64,000 nt of DNA from Gammaproteobacteria bacterium (GCA_029289235.1 JARFTZ010000060.1:85425-149424); one strand, 5' to 3'; positions 17,884-27,266 are shown, counted from the stretch's first letter. Numbers and translations: made by a program. The notes: generated from the sequence alone by a model not told the origin.

Positions 17884-18189
17884 TCAGAATTTTTCTGCGC
17901 GCACGACCTCTACCTCGTGCAGGCAGGAAACCATCGCGTAATTGGCGTAGTAATGCTTCTGCAGGTGCGCCAGCAAGGCTTCGGCCAGTTCACGGGTGCA
18001 GATCACCTCGATGCGGATATTGGCCGCTTCGTCCCAGTTGGCATCGCGCACGCCGCGGCTGCCCCGTCCGCGCGCATCGGTAACCGTATAGCCGCGCACG
18101 CCGAGGCGGTCGAGATCGGCCAGCAACATGTTCTCGATCACGCTTTCGGTAACAATGGTGAGCATCGTGCGCTTTTCGGTGGTCGTCAT
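17884..18189 (-). CDS. sbtB: SbtB-like PII-family regulator of bicarbonate transport
   Basis: 101 residues with the PII-like ferredoxin fold. VTESVIENMLLADLDRLG and GYTVTDARGRGSRG match the SbtB signature GYTVxDxxGxGSR, including the T-loop base. The C terminus ends at EVEVVRAEKF and lacks the Cys-Gly-Pro extension of cyanobacterial SbtB. The ATG overlaps the sbtA stop by 4 bp (ATGA), so the pair is translationally coupled. SbtB binds adenine nucleotides and gates SbtA; here the ligand is inferred. Confidence 0.82.
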   Translation of the reverse strand: MTTTEKRTMLTIVTESVIENMLLADLDRLGVRGYTVTDARGRGSRGVRDANWDEAANIRIEVICTRELAEALLAHLQKHYYANYAMVSCLHEVEVVRAEKF

Positions 18190-19121
18190 GGAGTGACTCC
18201 GGCGAATCGTTCCGCGAGCCAGTAGTAGAAGGGAATGCCCGCGAGGATGTTGAAGGGGAAGGTCACGCCGAGCACGGCGGCCAGCGACAATGCAGGATTC
18301 GCCGCCGGCACGGCGAGGCGCATCGTCGCCGGAACGGCAATGTAGGACGCGGAAGCCGCCAGAGCCGTCAGCAACATCGTGCCGCCGGCGGACAGCCCAA
18401 GCAGGACGCCGCAGGCGCCTCCCAGCAGCGAAGAAAACAGCGGCATGGCAATCCCGAAGACAATCAGGAACGCGCCCTGACGGCGCAGCACACCGGCCTG
18501 GCGGGCCACGATCAGGCCCATTTCCAGCAGGAAGATGGCCAGCGCGCCCTTGAAGAGGTCGTAAAACAGCGGCTTGACCGGCGCGAGGCCGTCCGGACCG
18601 GCGAGCCAGCCGATGGCCATCCCCCCCAGCAGCAACACCACGCCCTTGCCGAAGAAGGCTTCGTGGCCGAGTTTCTTCCAGTCGATGCCGGATTTCAGGC
18701 CGCGCGCCAGCACGATGCCGACGATGATCGGCGGCACTTCCATGACCGCGAGAAAGATCGGCAGTTGCGGCTCGAAATCGATGCCGCGGGTGTTCAGCCA
18801 ATTCACGCCCACCGCGAATGTGGCCACGCTCACCGAACCGTAATGCGCCGCCATCGACGCCGCATCGGGCAGGGCGAAACGTCGCCGCAACACGAAAAAG
18901 GCGATGACCGTAAGCACGATGCCGAGGGCGATGACCGCCGCCAGCTGCGGCAACAATGGCAGCAGCGATTGCCTGGCCAGCCCCTCGCCCCCCTTCAGGC
19001 CGATCGCCAGCAGCAGGACGAGGGACAGTGAATCGTATAGCGCCGTCGGCAGCTTCAGCTCGGAACGGGCCAACCCGGCCAGCAGGCCGAGAAGGAAGAA
19101 GAGGACAACGACATCGAGCAT
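18186..19121 (-). CDS. sbtA: SbtA-like sodium-dependent bicarbonate transporter
   Basis: 311 residues with about ten membrane helices in two inverted halves. Motifs LPTALYDSLSLVLLLAIGLKGG, AHYGSVSVATFAVG and ALAASASYIAVPATMRLAVP are characteristic of the SbtA (former DUF897) family, including the SxS substrate and Na+ sites. An in-frame TTG at 19139 is possible, but the ATG at 19121 is preferred. The gene follows purK by 71 bp on the same strand and is coupled to sbtB. Bicarbonate transport is inferred from the family and the SbtB partner. Confidence 0.85.
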   Translation of the reverse strand: MLDVVVLFFLLGLLAGLARSELKLPTALYDSLSLVLLLAIGLKGGEGLARQSLLPLLPQLAAVIALGIVLTVIAFFVLRRRFALPDAASMAAHYGSVSVATFAVGVNWLNTRGIDFEPQLPIFLAVMEVPPIIVGIVLARGLKSGIDWKKLGHEAFFGKGVVLLLGGMAIGWLAGPDGLAPVKPLFYDLFKGALAIFLLEMGLIVARQAGVLRRQGAFLIVFGIAMPLFSSLLGGACGVLLGLSAGGTMLLTALAASASYIAVPATMRLAVPAANPALSLAAVLGVTFPFNILAGIPFYYWLAERFAGVTP

Positions 19122-19192
19122 GCGGTCACTCGCGGTCAAAAATCGGGGCAGTCACGATTGTACCGGCACGCCCGATGCCGAGTGCACCACGG

Positions 19193-20326
19193 TCACGAAA
19201 TACCCAGCTCGCCCTTCAGGCGCAAGGCGCTTTCCAGCGCCAGTTCGGGCGTTTCCCCGAGACAGGTGACATGCCCCATCTTGCGCCCCACCCGCGCCTC
19301 CTGCTTGCCATAGAGGTGCAGTTTCGCGCCGGGCTGGCGCAGGATGTTTTCCCATGCCGAAGCCTGCGCACCATGCCACAGGTCGCCCAGCAGATTGAGC
19401 ATCGCCGCACCGCCAAATACGCGCGTGTCGCCTAGAGGCAGGCCGCAGAGGGCGCGCACCTGCTGTTCGAACTGCGAAGTGATCGCGGCATCCAGCGTCC
19501 AGTGGCCGCTGTTGTGAGGACGCGGGGCGAACTCGTTGACCAGCAGCCGGCCGTCGGAAGAGACGAAGAACTCGACCGCCAGCACACCGCAATAATCGAG
19601 CTTCGCCGCGATCGCCGTGGCCATGGACATTGCATGCGTCCGTGTTTCTTCCGCCACGCGCGCGGGGGCCAGCGAAATATCCAGAATGCCGTCGCGGTGC
19701 CAGTTCTCGGTGACCGGATAGCAGCGCACTTCGCCATCGGCGCCGCGCCCCAGCACGACGGAAATCTCCCGTTGAAGCGCAACCCGTTCTTCGAGCACGC
19801 AGCGCACGCCACCGAGCGCGGCGAAGGCCCTTTGCGCCGAATCGAGGTCGTCGACCCGCGCCTGCCCCTTGCCGTCGTAGCCCAGCCGCGTCGTCTTCAG
19901 CAGGGCAGGAGCGCCGACCTCGCGCAGTGCCGAGGCGATCGCCTCGGCATCATCAACGATCGCGAATCGCGCCGTGGCCAGACCGTGCTCGCGCAGGAAG
20001 GTCTTTTCCAGCGCCCGATCCTGGGCGATCGCCACCGCGTTCGCGCCCGGCCGCACGGGCACGCGGGCGGCGAGATACTCCAGGCTCGCCGCCGGAACGT
20101 TCTCGAACTCGGTGGTGACCGCGGCGCATTCTCGCGCCAGCAGTTCCATCGCATGTTCGTCATCGTAGGCCGCCGCCAGATGGCGGTCGGCCACTTGCGC
20201 CGCGGGACAGTCGGCTTCGGGATCGAGCACGATCACGCGATACCCCATGCTACGGGCGGCGAATACGAACATGCGTCCGAGTTGCCCGCCGCCCAGCAAG
20301 CCGAGCGTTGCACCGGGGAGAATCAT
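19193..20326 (-). CDS. purK: 5-(carboxyamino)imidazole ribonucleotide synthase
   Basis: 377 residues, full length for PurK. The N-terminal [16 protein letters not shown] is followed by an ATP-grasp core ([33 protein letters not shown]) and a C-terminal [19 protein letters not shown] with the metal-ligand Asn/Glu. It uses ATP and bicarbonate to carboxylate AIR in purine synthesis. Its ATG overlaps the purE stop (ATGA). The sbtAB genes follow downstream, which could supply its bicarbonate substrate. Confidence 0.95.
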   Translation of the reverse strand: MILPGATLGLLGGGQLGRMFVFAARSMGYRVIVLDPEADCPAAQVADRHLAAAYDDEHAMELLARECAAVTTEFENVPAASLEYLAARVPVRPGANAVAIAQDRALEKTFLREHGLATARFAIVDDAEAIASALREVGAPALLKTTRLGYDGKGQARVDDLDSAQRAFAALGGVRCVLEERVALQREISVVLGRGADGEVRCYPVTENWHRDGILDISLAPARVAEETRTHAMSMATAIAAKLDYCGVLAVEFFVSSDGRLLVNEFAPRPHNSGHWTLDAAITSQFEQQVRALCGLPLGDTRVFGGAAMLNLLGDLWHGAQASAWENILRQPGAKLHLYGKQEARVGRKMGHVTCLGETPELALESALRLKGELGIS

Positions 20327-20862
20327 TCCGCATCTCCTTCGTTCTGATCCGGCAGGGTCATGTCCAGCGCGGCCTGCGTCTGTGCTGCCCGGAACGCCTC
20401 CAGGCGTGCGGCGATTGCTTCGTCGCCACGGGCCAGCAGCGCCGCGGCGAACAACGCGGCATTCGCGGCCCCGGCCTCACCGACCGCGAAGGTCGCCACC
20501 GGAATACCCTTCGGCATCTGCACGATGGAGAGCAGCGAATCCATGCCCTTCATGTATTTCGAGGGAACCGGCACCCCCAGCACCGGCACGCGCGTCTTGG
20601 CCGCCAGCATGCCCGGCAGATGCGCGGCGCCACCTGCCCCGGCGATGATGCAGGCGAGGCCTCGTGCCGCGGCGCCCTCGGCGTAGGCGTAGAGCAAGTC
20701 CGGGGTGCGATGGGCCGACACGACACGGGCCTCATGCGGGATGCCGAGTTGCTTCAGGTGCGCGACGGCGTGACGCATGACGTCCCAGTCGCTGGCGCTT
20801 CCCATGACGACGCCGACCAGCGTCCCTGTTTGCCCGGTCGTGGCTTGCCTGCTGTTTTTCAT
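20323..20862 (-). CDS. purE: 5-(carboxyamino)imidazole ribonucleotide mutase
   Basis: 179 residues of the class I PurE family. It has [13 protein letters not shown] near the N terminus, [12 protein letters not shown] with the catalytic His, [18 protein letters not shown], and [27 protein letters not shown]. It converts N5-CAIR to CAIR. The ATG at 20862 is chosen because the family starts just before the first strand and AGGAT precedes it. It is the first gene of purE-purK and possibly of sbtA-sbtB, and is divergent from the DUF4914 gene. Confidence 0.95.
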   Translation of the reverse strand: MKNSRQATTGQTGTLVGVVMGSASDWDVMRHAVAHLKQLGIPHEARVVSAHRTPDLLYAYAEGAAARGLACIIAGAGGAAHLPGMLAAKTRVPVLGVPVPSKYMKGMDSLLSIVQMPKGIPVATFAVGEAGAANAALFAAALLARGDEAIAARLEAFRAAQTQAALDMTLPDQNEGDAE

Positions 20863-20904
20863 TGGCTCGGATCCTGAAAATCTGGAGATCGAGGCAACCA
20901 CACT

Positions 20905-20951
20905 TTGGTTGCCTTGCTTACTATTGCGTTTCTTATGTTATGCTATCACAC
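20905..20951 (+). promoter_or_regulatory. 47-bp promoter block shared with the FadR-type gene
   Basis: TTGGTTGC-C-TTGCTTAC then TTGC and TTTCTTATGTTATGCTATC matches 16930-16976 at 43 of 47 positions. It sits 111 bp before the DUF4914 ATG and contains the same TATGCT -10 candidate. The match ends just after CACAC, and the downstream sequences diverge, which points to a conserved promoter/operator and not a copied gene start. Confidence 0.65.
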
Positions 20952-21062
20952 AATGAAACGCACAACCACCCACCACCCCGTCTGCCCGGCAGTCAATCCG
21001 GGCTGTTCCTGCCCCCGTTTTCCGCTTCCTCCCCTTCTTTTCCATTTCAGGAGTCATTGACC

Positions 21063-22955
21063 ATGCAACGCGTAGATGTTGGTTTCCAGATCCCTCAGTC
21101 CGTTCAGGAAATCCTTGCGGCCTGCCCGAAATACACGGTGGCCTCGAACCGCCAGCAGTTGTTCGAACTGGCCACCCGCGACGCCGTCAACGGCGTGCAT
21201 GAGGTCGCCTACGACGTGCCCGGCCGGGGCCGCGTGGTCGAGGCGACCGTCTGCCGCGTAAAGAACGGCATCGCCGCCAACTACGTCGAACCGTACATGC
21301 GCCGCCGCGACCCGGAGTGCATGCTGATCGCCGACGACCAGCCGACCGACAAGCTGCGTTTCGAGGACGAGTTCGGCGAATCCTTCGAGTCCCTGCGCGC
21401 AGAAACCTTCGAGTGGCTGAAGACGCAGGAACTGGCGCTGTTTCCGTTCATCGCCGGCGCACCGGGGATCGGCACCGACGCGCTGGTCGTGGCGCCGGCG
21501 AATGCAGGCTTCTTCGCGCTGGGGCTTGCCCTGCTGCAGGGCATTCTCGATGGGAACGAAATTTCGCCGGACTTCGACCCGAAGGCGGTGATCTTCGTCG
21601 CGCCGCCGTTCCGCCACACGCACTTCAAGGGCAAGCAGATGGTGGTTCACAACCGCCGCCCGGGCCGGCATGAGTTGTTCAGCTACAACCTGTACCCGGG
21701 ACCGAGCGCCAAGAAGGGCATCTACGGCGTGCTGCTCACCCTCGGCGAGCGCGAGGACTGGTTGACCGCGCACTGCTCGGCGGTACAGGTGATCACGCCT
21801 TACGCCAACAAGCTGTGCATCATGCACGAGGGCGCCAGCGGCGGCGGCAAGAGCGAACTCCTCGAACAGGTCCATCGCCAGTCCGACGGCGGCCTGCTGC
21901 TCGGCGTGAATACGCTGACCGGCGAGCGCCGCACGCTGGTGCTGCCGGCCAACTGCGAACTGCGCCCGGTCACCGACGACATGGCGCTGTGCCACCCGTC
22001 GCTGGCGCGCAACGACGGGCGCCTGGCACTGATGGACGCCGAACAGGGCTGGTTCGTCCGTGTCAATCACATCACCGACTACGGCACCGACCCCAACCTG
22101 GAGCGGATGACCATCCACCCGGTCGAGCCCCTGCTGTTCCTCAACATCGAGGCGCAGCCGGGCAGCACGGCGCTGATCTGGGAGCACATTGAGGATGCGC
22201 CGGGCAAGCCGTGCCCGAATCCGCGCGTCGTCATCCCGCGCAAAGCCGTTCCCAACATCCACGAGGGCGCGGTGAATATCGACGTGCGCAGCTTCGGCGT
22301 GCGCTGCCCGCCCTGCACCAGCGAGAACCCGACCTACGGGATCATGGGCCTGTTCCACCTGCTGCCGCCGGCGCTGGCCTGGCTGTGGCGCCTCGTCGCA
22401 CCGCGCGGGCACGCCAACCCGAGCATCGTCAGCGTCGAGGGAATGAGTTCGGAAGGCGTCGGCTCCTACTGGCCCTTCGCGACAGGCCGCATGGTCGACC
22501 AAGCCAATCTGCTGTTGCGCCAGATCGTCGATACCCCGAAGGTGAAGTACATCCTGACGCCGAACCAGCATATCGGCGCGTGGGAAACCGGCTTCATGCC
22601 GCAATGGATCGCCCGTGAATACCTCGCGCGTCGCGGCGGCGCCAGGTTCTCAGCCGAGCAGGTGATGCCGTCGCGCTGCCCGCTGCTCGGCTTCGCGCTG
22701 AAGAGCGTGGTCATCGAAGGGCAGACCATCCCGGGCATCATGCTGCGTGTGGAGAAGCAGCCGGAAATCGGCCTCGCCGGCTACGACGCCGGCGCGCAGA
22801 TTCTTACGGAGTTTTTCCACAAGGAACTGACGCAATACCTCGAAGACGACCTCGACCCGCTCGGCCGCAAGATCATCGAGTGCTGCCTGGCCAACGGCTC
22901 GGTCGAGGACTACATGGCGCTGTTGCCACACACCGTCATCAGCGACGATTTGTAA
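21063..22955 (+). CDS. DUF4914 family protein with HprK/PEPCK-like P-loop
   Basis: 630 residues from the ATG at 21063, ten bases after AGGAG. It belongs to the DUF4914 family, which has no assigned function. GASGGGKSEL at 257-266 resembles the P-loop of HPr kinase/phosphorylase (GxSGxGKSE) and PEP carboxykinases. The C-terminal half has conserved blocks VRCPPCTSENPTYG, EGMSSEGVGSYWPFATGRMV and LTPNQHIGAWETGF. A nucleotide-dependent kinase or carboxykinase-like activity is an inference. It is soluble, with no signal peptide. It is probably controlled by the FadR-type protein through the shared promoter block and ends at a strong terminator. Confidence 0.8.
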   Translation: MQRVDVGFQIPQSVQEILAACPKYTVASNRQQLFELATRDAVNGVHEVAYDVPGRGRVVEATVCRVKNGIAANYVEPYMRRRDPECMLIADDQPTDKLRFEDEFGESFESLRAETFEWLKTQELALFPFIAGAPGIGTDALVVAPANAGFFALGLALLQGILDGNEISPDFDPKAVIFVAPPFRHTHFKGKQMVVHNRRPGRHELFSYNLYPGPSAKKGIYGVLLTLGEREDWLTAHCSAVQVITPYANKLCIMHEGASGGGKSELLEQVHRQSDGGLLLGVNTLTGERRTLVLPANCELRPVTDDMALCHPSLARNDGRLALMDAEQGWFVRVNHITDYGTDPNLERMTIHPVEPLLFLNIEAQPGSTALIWEHIEDAPGKPCPNPRVVIPRKAVPNIHEGAVNIDVRSFGVRCPPCTSENPTYGIMGLFHLLPPALAWLWRLVAPRGHANPSIVSVEGMSSEGVGSYWPFATGRMVDQANLLLRQIVDTPKVKYILTPNQHIGAWETGFMPQWIAREYLARRGGARFSAEQVMPSRCPLLGFALKSVVIEGQTIPGIMLRVEKQPEIGLAGYDAGAQILTEFFHKELTQYLEDDLDPLGRKIIECCLANGSVEDYMALLPHTVISDDL

Positions 22956-22987
22956 TATCAGCGACGACTACCAATCGTCAAAAATTT

Positions 22988-23034
22988 CGGGCGTGTCAGG
23001 GAAGGCGTTGCCTATCCCGGACACGCCCGTTTTA
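22988..23034 (+). terminator. Rho-independent terminator after the DUF4914 gene
   Basis: CGGGCGTGTC pairs with GACACGCCCG, extended by an inner GGGA/TCCC pairing, and is followed by TTTT. It lies 33 bp beyond the stop and isolates this gene from the respiratory cluster. Confidence 0.85.
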
Positions 23035-23137
23035 CCTTGACGCAGCGAACCGCCGCCGTAACGACACAGTATCCCCACGCCTCCACGTTTCGACACAATT
23101 GTCCGGCCCCCCGATTTTTCAGATTGCTTTTCAAAAG

Positions 23138-23158
23138 ACGATTAACTAAGATAATCGT
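23138..23158. promoter_or_regulatory. 21-bp inverted repeat upstream of the octaheme cytochrome operon
   Basis: ACGATTA-ACTAAGA-TAATCGT has perfect 7-bp arms and lies 72 bp before the first gene in an AT-rich tract, so it is a likely regulator binding site overlapping the promoter. It is not an FNR box (TTGAT-N4-ATCAA). Confidence 0.5.
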
Positions 23159-23229
23159 TATATTAGAGAATAATAAAATAGTTGAATAAAAAACTCGGGT
23201 AATTGAAGAACGAAACGCAAGGAGGGAGT

Positions 23230-24837
23230 ATGGGGCTCGTATCCTTACGGCGTTCGGCCGGATGCGTCCTGGCTGGATTGCTGTATCTGCTCGTCGGAAC
23301 GGGAGCAATCGCCGACGTCAAGCCGCTCAAGCTTGACACGACGGCAGACCATTCCAAATTCAAGGAATTGCAGCAGGAATTCCAGTCCGGTAGCGAGGTC
23401 ACCAAGGCGTGCCTGAGCTGTCACACCGAGGCCTCGAAACAGATTCACCAGACCCTTCACTGGAAGTGGGATATCACCAATCCGGCGACCGGCCAGGAAC
23501 TCGGCAAGCGGAACGTCATCAACAATTTCTGTACCTCCGCGCCCTCAAACCACAAAGCCTGCGCGTCCTGCCACATCGGCTATGGCATGAGCGAGACCTT
23601 CGACTTTACCGCCCAGGAGAACGTCGACTGTCTCGTCTGCCACGAAACGACCGGCAGATACAAGAAACCCGGCGGTTTTGCCGGCAACCCCGTCGTCAAG
23701 GACACCGAGTTTCCGCCCAAGTCCGGAAAAATCATCAAGGGTATTGATCTGGCGCCTATCGCCCAGAGCGTCGCCAAGACCCGCCGCCAGAACTGCGGGA
23801 CCTGCCACTTTTACGGTGGCGGCGGCGATGGCGTCAAGCACGGCGACCTCGACAGTTCGCTCGACAATCCGGACAAGGAACTCGATGTACACATGGCCAA
23901 AAACGGCCTGAACTTCACCTGCACAACCTGCCACAAGACCGAGGGCCACCAGGTGCCGGGCAGCCGTTATGAGACAACCGGCATGGACAACCACGCCGCG
24001 CTGATGCGCGGCAAGCCGGACGACAAGGGGCGCAACACGGCCACCTGCCAGTCCTGCCACGGACAGGAGCCGCACAAACAACAGGCCAAGCTGAACGATC
24101 ACACCGACAAGGTCGCCTGCCAGACCTGCCACATTCCGGAATTTGCCCGCGGCGACGTTCCGACCAAGATGCATTGGGACTGGTCGACGGCCGGCAAGCG
24201 CGACAAGAACGGCAAACCGCTGGTCGTCAGGGACGATGAGGGCTACGAAACGTATCTTGGCATCAAGGGCGACTTCAAGTGGGAAACCAACGTCAAGCCG
24301 AATTACATCTGGCTCAACGGCGTTAACAAATACACGTTAGCCAACGACAAGATCGACAAATCGCAGCAGCCGATTTACATCAACAAGTACGAGGGCAGCC
24401 CGACCGACGGCAAGTCCCTGATCTGGCCGATCAAGACTTTTACCGGCAAGCAACCGTTTGATCCGGAAAACAAGACGCTGGTAGTGACCCACCTGGCCGG
24501 CGCCGACGATACCGCTTACTGGACCAACCTTGACTGGGACAAGGCCGTTGCCGCCGGCATGAAGACCGCCGGCCGGCCGTTCTCCGGGAAGATCGATTTC
24601 ATCGAAACCATCTCCCAGTGGCCGATCACGCACATGGTCGCTCCCAAGGACAAGGCGCTGGCCTGCAACGAGTGTCACAGCAAGAGTGGTCGCCTTGCCG
24701 AGATCAAAGGCGTCTATATCCCGGGGCGTGATGCGAACGACCTGGTCGACACCTTCGGCTGGGGGATCGCCTTCTTTGCCTTCGCAGGATCGCTCGGCCA
24801 CGGCCTGATGCGCGTCTTTTCCCGCCGCAAGCACTGA
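23230..24837 (+). CDS. Octaheme c-type cytochrome, tetrathionate-reductase (Otr) family
   Basis: 535 residues: signal peptide (about 1-27), eight CXXCH haem sites (CLSCH at 61-65, then CASCH, CLVCH, CGTCH, CTTCH, CQSCH, CQTCH and CNECH at 479-483), and a C-terminal membrane helix (FGWGIAFFAFAGSLGHGLM). Haem spacing and the final helix fit the Otr family, which reduces tetrathionate, nitrite or hydroxylamine in vitro. AAGGAGG directly precedes the ATG. It is first in a cluster with cytochrome b, outer-membrane porin and rhodanese, so it likely acts in periplasmic electron transfer to a sulfur or chalcogen oxyanion. The physiological acceptor is inferred. Confidence 0.88.
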   Translation: MGLVSLRRSAGCVLAGLLYLLVGTGAIADVKPLKLDTTADHSKFKELQQEFQSGSEVTKACLSCHTEASKQIHQTLHWKWDITNPATGQELGKRNVINNFCTSAPSNHKACASCHIGYGMSETFDFTAQENVDCLVCHETTGRYKKPGGFAGNPVVKDTEFPPKSGKIIKGIDLAPIAQSVAKTRRQNCGTCHFYGGGGDGVKHGDLDSSLDNPDKELDVHMAKNGLNFTCTTCHKTEGHQVPGSRYETTGMDNHAALMRGKPDDKGRNTATCQSCHGQEPHKQQAKLNDHTDKVACQTCHIPEFARGDVPTKMHWDWSTAGKRDKNGKPLVVRDDEGYETYLGIKGDFKWETNVKPNYIWLNGVNKYTLANDKIDKSQQPIYINKYEGSPTDGKSLIWPIKTFTGKQPFDPENKTLVVTHLAGADDTAYWTNLDWDKAVAAGMKTAGRPFSGKIDFIETISQWPITHMVAPKDKALACNECHSKSGRLAEIKGVYIPGRDANDLVDTFGWGIAFFAFAGSLGHGLMRVFSRRKH

Positions 24838-24848
24838 GGAGAACGAAA

Positions 24849-25445
24849 ATGGCTGAACGCATTTATATCTTCAAGCGCTTCGAGCGTTTCTGGCACTGGT
24901 CGCAGGCAGCACTGATCATGTTCATGATGCTGACCGGCTTCGAAATCCACGGCACCTATTCGCTCTTCGGCTTCGCCGCGGCGGTCAGTTACCACGGCAT
25001 AGCGGCATGGACGCTGATCGGCCTGTGGATTTTCGCCGTCTTCTGGCACCTGACGACCGGTGAATGGCGGCACTACATCCCGACGACGGAAAAGGTATTG
25101 CTGATCGCCCAGTACTACTCATCCGGAATCTTCAAGAACGAGCCGCACCCGTTCAAACCGACTCTGCAGAGCAAGCACAATCCGCTGCAACGGCTGACCT
25201 ACCTTGGAATCCTGGTTTTTGTCAGCCCATTGATCTGGATCACCGGTTTTCTGTACCTGTTCTACAACGACTGGACCGCGTGGGGGCTGACCGACCTGCA
25301 ACTCGACTGGGTCGCAACCGGCCACACGATTGGCGCCTTCCTGATGCTGGCCTTCCTGGTATCCCACCTCTACCTGGCAACAACCGGACACACGCCAACA
25401 GCGCACATCAAGGCGATGATTACCGGTTGGGAAGAGGCCGACTAA
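24849..25445 (+). CDS. Cytochrome b membrane subunit (cytochrome b/b6-type quinol dehydrogenase)
   Basis: 198 residues with four membrane helices and paired His residues for two b haems: FERFWHWSQAALI in helix 1, SYHGIAAWTLIGLW in helix 2, and the late ATGHTIGAFLMLAFLVSHLYL. This is the pattern of hydrogenase/thiosulfate-reductase cytochrome b subunits. Eleven bases separate it from the octaheme gene, with its own GAGGAG. It probably passes electrons from quinol to the octaheme cytochrome. Confidence 0.85.
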   Translation: MAERIYIFKRFERFWHWSQAALIMFMMLTGFEIHGTYSLFGFAAAVSYHGIAAWTLIGLWIFAVFWHLTTGEWRHYIPTTEKVLLIAQYYSSGIFKNEPHPFKPTLQSKHNPLQRLTYLGILVFVSPLIWITGFLYLFYNDWTAWGLTDLQLDWVATGHTIGAFLMLAFLVSHLYLATTGHTPTAHIKAMITGWEEAD

Positions 25446-25494
25446 GAGAAATCGGCCCGAAAAAAGATTCGCAAACAAATCCTGGAGGGAAATC

Positions 25495-27243
25495 ATGGGG
25501 AAGAAACACGCTTCTCGGAGGTTCATTGCGTGCATTGTCGGCAGTCTCTTTTTGCCGCTTGGTACGCAGGCTTCGGAAGCCGAGTTGCTGAAGAAGCTCG
25601 AAGCGATGCAGAAGGAGATCGAGCAGCTGAGGGCCATGGTGCAGAACAACCAGGCGAGCCAGGAAGCCACCAAGCAGGCCACGACCGAACTGAAGGAAAA
25701 GGTGCAACGCGCCGAAGACAAGTCGTCCGAAAAGTGGCTGACGGTCGGCGGCGACTATGAATTCCGGGCAGACAGCCTGCGCGGGGAAACGAAGACGTAT
25801 ACCGACGTTGGCGCAACCTTCGCCAATGCGGGGGATCAAATTCAGGCCGCGTTTTTCGCTAATCCGAGTGCCCAGAACGCAGCCATGCTAAGTGGACTGA
25901 TGGCCTTTTCCGAGGGAATGGCCGGCGTCAAAACCTATCAGCAGGCGCAGCAGTTCCTTGCCACTCCGGCGAACCAGCAGATGATTGCCGGCCTGAACAA
26001 TTACGCCGTCTCCGTTCCCTCCTACAAGCCGAAAAACTCGTCGCTATACACCCACCGCTTCGGCCTGGACCTCAACGCGCGCGCCACGCAGGACGTCTCG
26101 GTTTCCGCCCGCCTGCTGATGTACAAGACCTGGGGCGCGTCGGATGACGACGCCGTCACCAACGGCGGCTCCACGCCCTTCTTTGCCGACCGGGTCGGTG
26201 TGTTCGATGGCACGCTGGGCCATATTCCGTCCAGCGACTATGTAAATGTCGACCGTGCCTATGCCACCTGGAGCAATATCGCCGACCAGGACATCTGGTT
26301 CTCCGTCGGTCGCCGGCCGTCCACCAACGGCACGCCGTCGCACCTGCGGTACAACATGTCGACGCCGGGACGCGGGGGGATTCCTTCGCTGCTCGTCGAT
26401 TACGCCTTCGACGGCATGACGATCGGCTGGGGACCGGATATCGACGACCTGCCGGGCGCGTACGCCAAACTCTGCTTCGGGCGCGGCTACGAGAGTGGCT
26501 ATACGGACAATCCGCTGGCCGAATCGCTCAAGGACACCGACTTCGTCGGTGTCCAGATCGTCCCGATCGATACCGACGCGCTGCGTGTCTGGACGCAATG
26601 GAACCGCGGCATCAATATTTTTGACGCCCCCAAGATGAGCAACACCTATTACGGCGACACCATGCCGAAGGTCAATCTGGGCGACATCGACTGGCTCGGC
26701 GCAGGCGCCATGGGGACGATCAAGAACGTCGGTATCGGCGACCTGAACTACTTCGTCGACCTCGCCATGAGCAAGACGCATCCGAACAATAATGTGTCGT
26801 CGCAGTTCGGCTTCCAAGGCCTACTCACCGGCGCCTTCTTCGAACCAGAAGCACCGCAGGACAAGACCGGCCGCGCCATTTATCTGGGTCTTCGCTACGA
26901 CCTGCCTTCAAAAACCAAACTGGGCTTCGAATATAACTACGGCTCGAAGAACTGGATCACCTTCGCTCCGGCGTCCAGCGATATCTGGACCTCCAAGGTC
27001 GGCACACGCGGCAATGTCTACGAGGTTTACCTGATCCAGGAACTCGACGCCAAACCGATCTCGTCGTTCGCGGCCAAGAGCTTTTTCCGGCTTGGTTTCC
27101 AGTACTACGATTTCCAATACACAGGGAGCAACAACTGGGTTGGCGCACCAGTCAAGATCTCCAGCCTGAACAACAACATGATGACCACCACGCCACTGTC
27201 CAAGGCCATCAACGCCTACGCGACATTTACCGTGAAATTCTGA
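25495..27243 (+). CDS. DUF3373-type outer-membrane beta-barrel porin
   Basis: 582 residues. A signal peptide ends near TQASEAELL. It is followed by a coiled coil (about 27-75, KKLEAMQKEIEQLRAMV) and a long beta-barrel of alternating strands (SLYTHRFGLDLNARATQDV, GLRYDLPSKTKLGFEYNYG) closing on a C-terminal aromatic (VKF). The periplasmic coiled coil followed by barrel matches DUF3373 proteins. In this operon it may import the terminal acceptor or complete a porin-cytochrome unit. GGAGGG precedes the ATG. Confidence 0.82.
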   Translation: MGKKHASRRFIACIVGSLFLPLGTQASEAELLKKLEAMQKEIEQLRAMVQNNQASQEATKQATTELKEKVQRAEDKSSEKWLTVGGDYEFRADSLRGETKTYTDVGATFANAGDQIQAAFFANPSAQNAAMLSGLMAFSEGMAGVKTYQQAQQFLATPANQQMIAGLNNYAVSVPSYKPKNSSLYTHRFGLDLNARATQDVSVSARLLMYKTWGASDDDAVTNGGSTPFFADRVGVFDGTLGHIPSSDYVNVDRAYATWSNIADQDIWFSVGRRPSTNGTPSHLRYNMSTPGRGGIPSLLVDYAFDGMTIGWGPDIDDLPGAYAKLCFGRGYESGYTDNPLAESLKDTDFVGVQIVPIDTDALRVWTQWNRGINIFDAPKMSNTYYGDTMPKVNLGDIDWLGAGAMGTIKNVGIGDLNYFVDLAMSKTHPNNNVSSQFGFQGLLTGAFFEPEAPQDKTGRAIYLGLRYDLPSKTKLGFEYNYGSKNWITFAPASSDIWTSKVGTRGNVYEVYLIQELDAKPISSFAAKSFFRLGFQYYDFQYTGSNNWVGAPVKISSLNNNMMTTTPLSKAINAYATFTVKF

Positions 27244-27266
27244 TTTTTTTATCAAAGGAGCCTCAA

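Noticed and set aside
22988..23034. Riboswitch before the octaheme gene
   Set aside because: The hairpin is directly followed by T residues and sits just after the DUF4914 stop, so it is a terminator.
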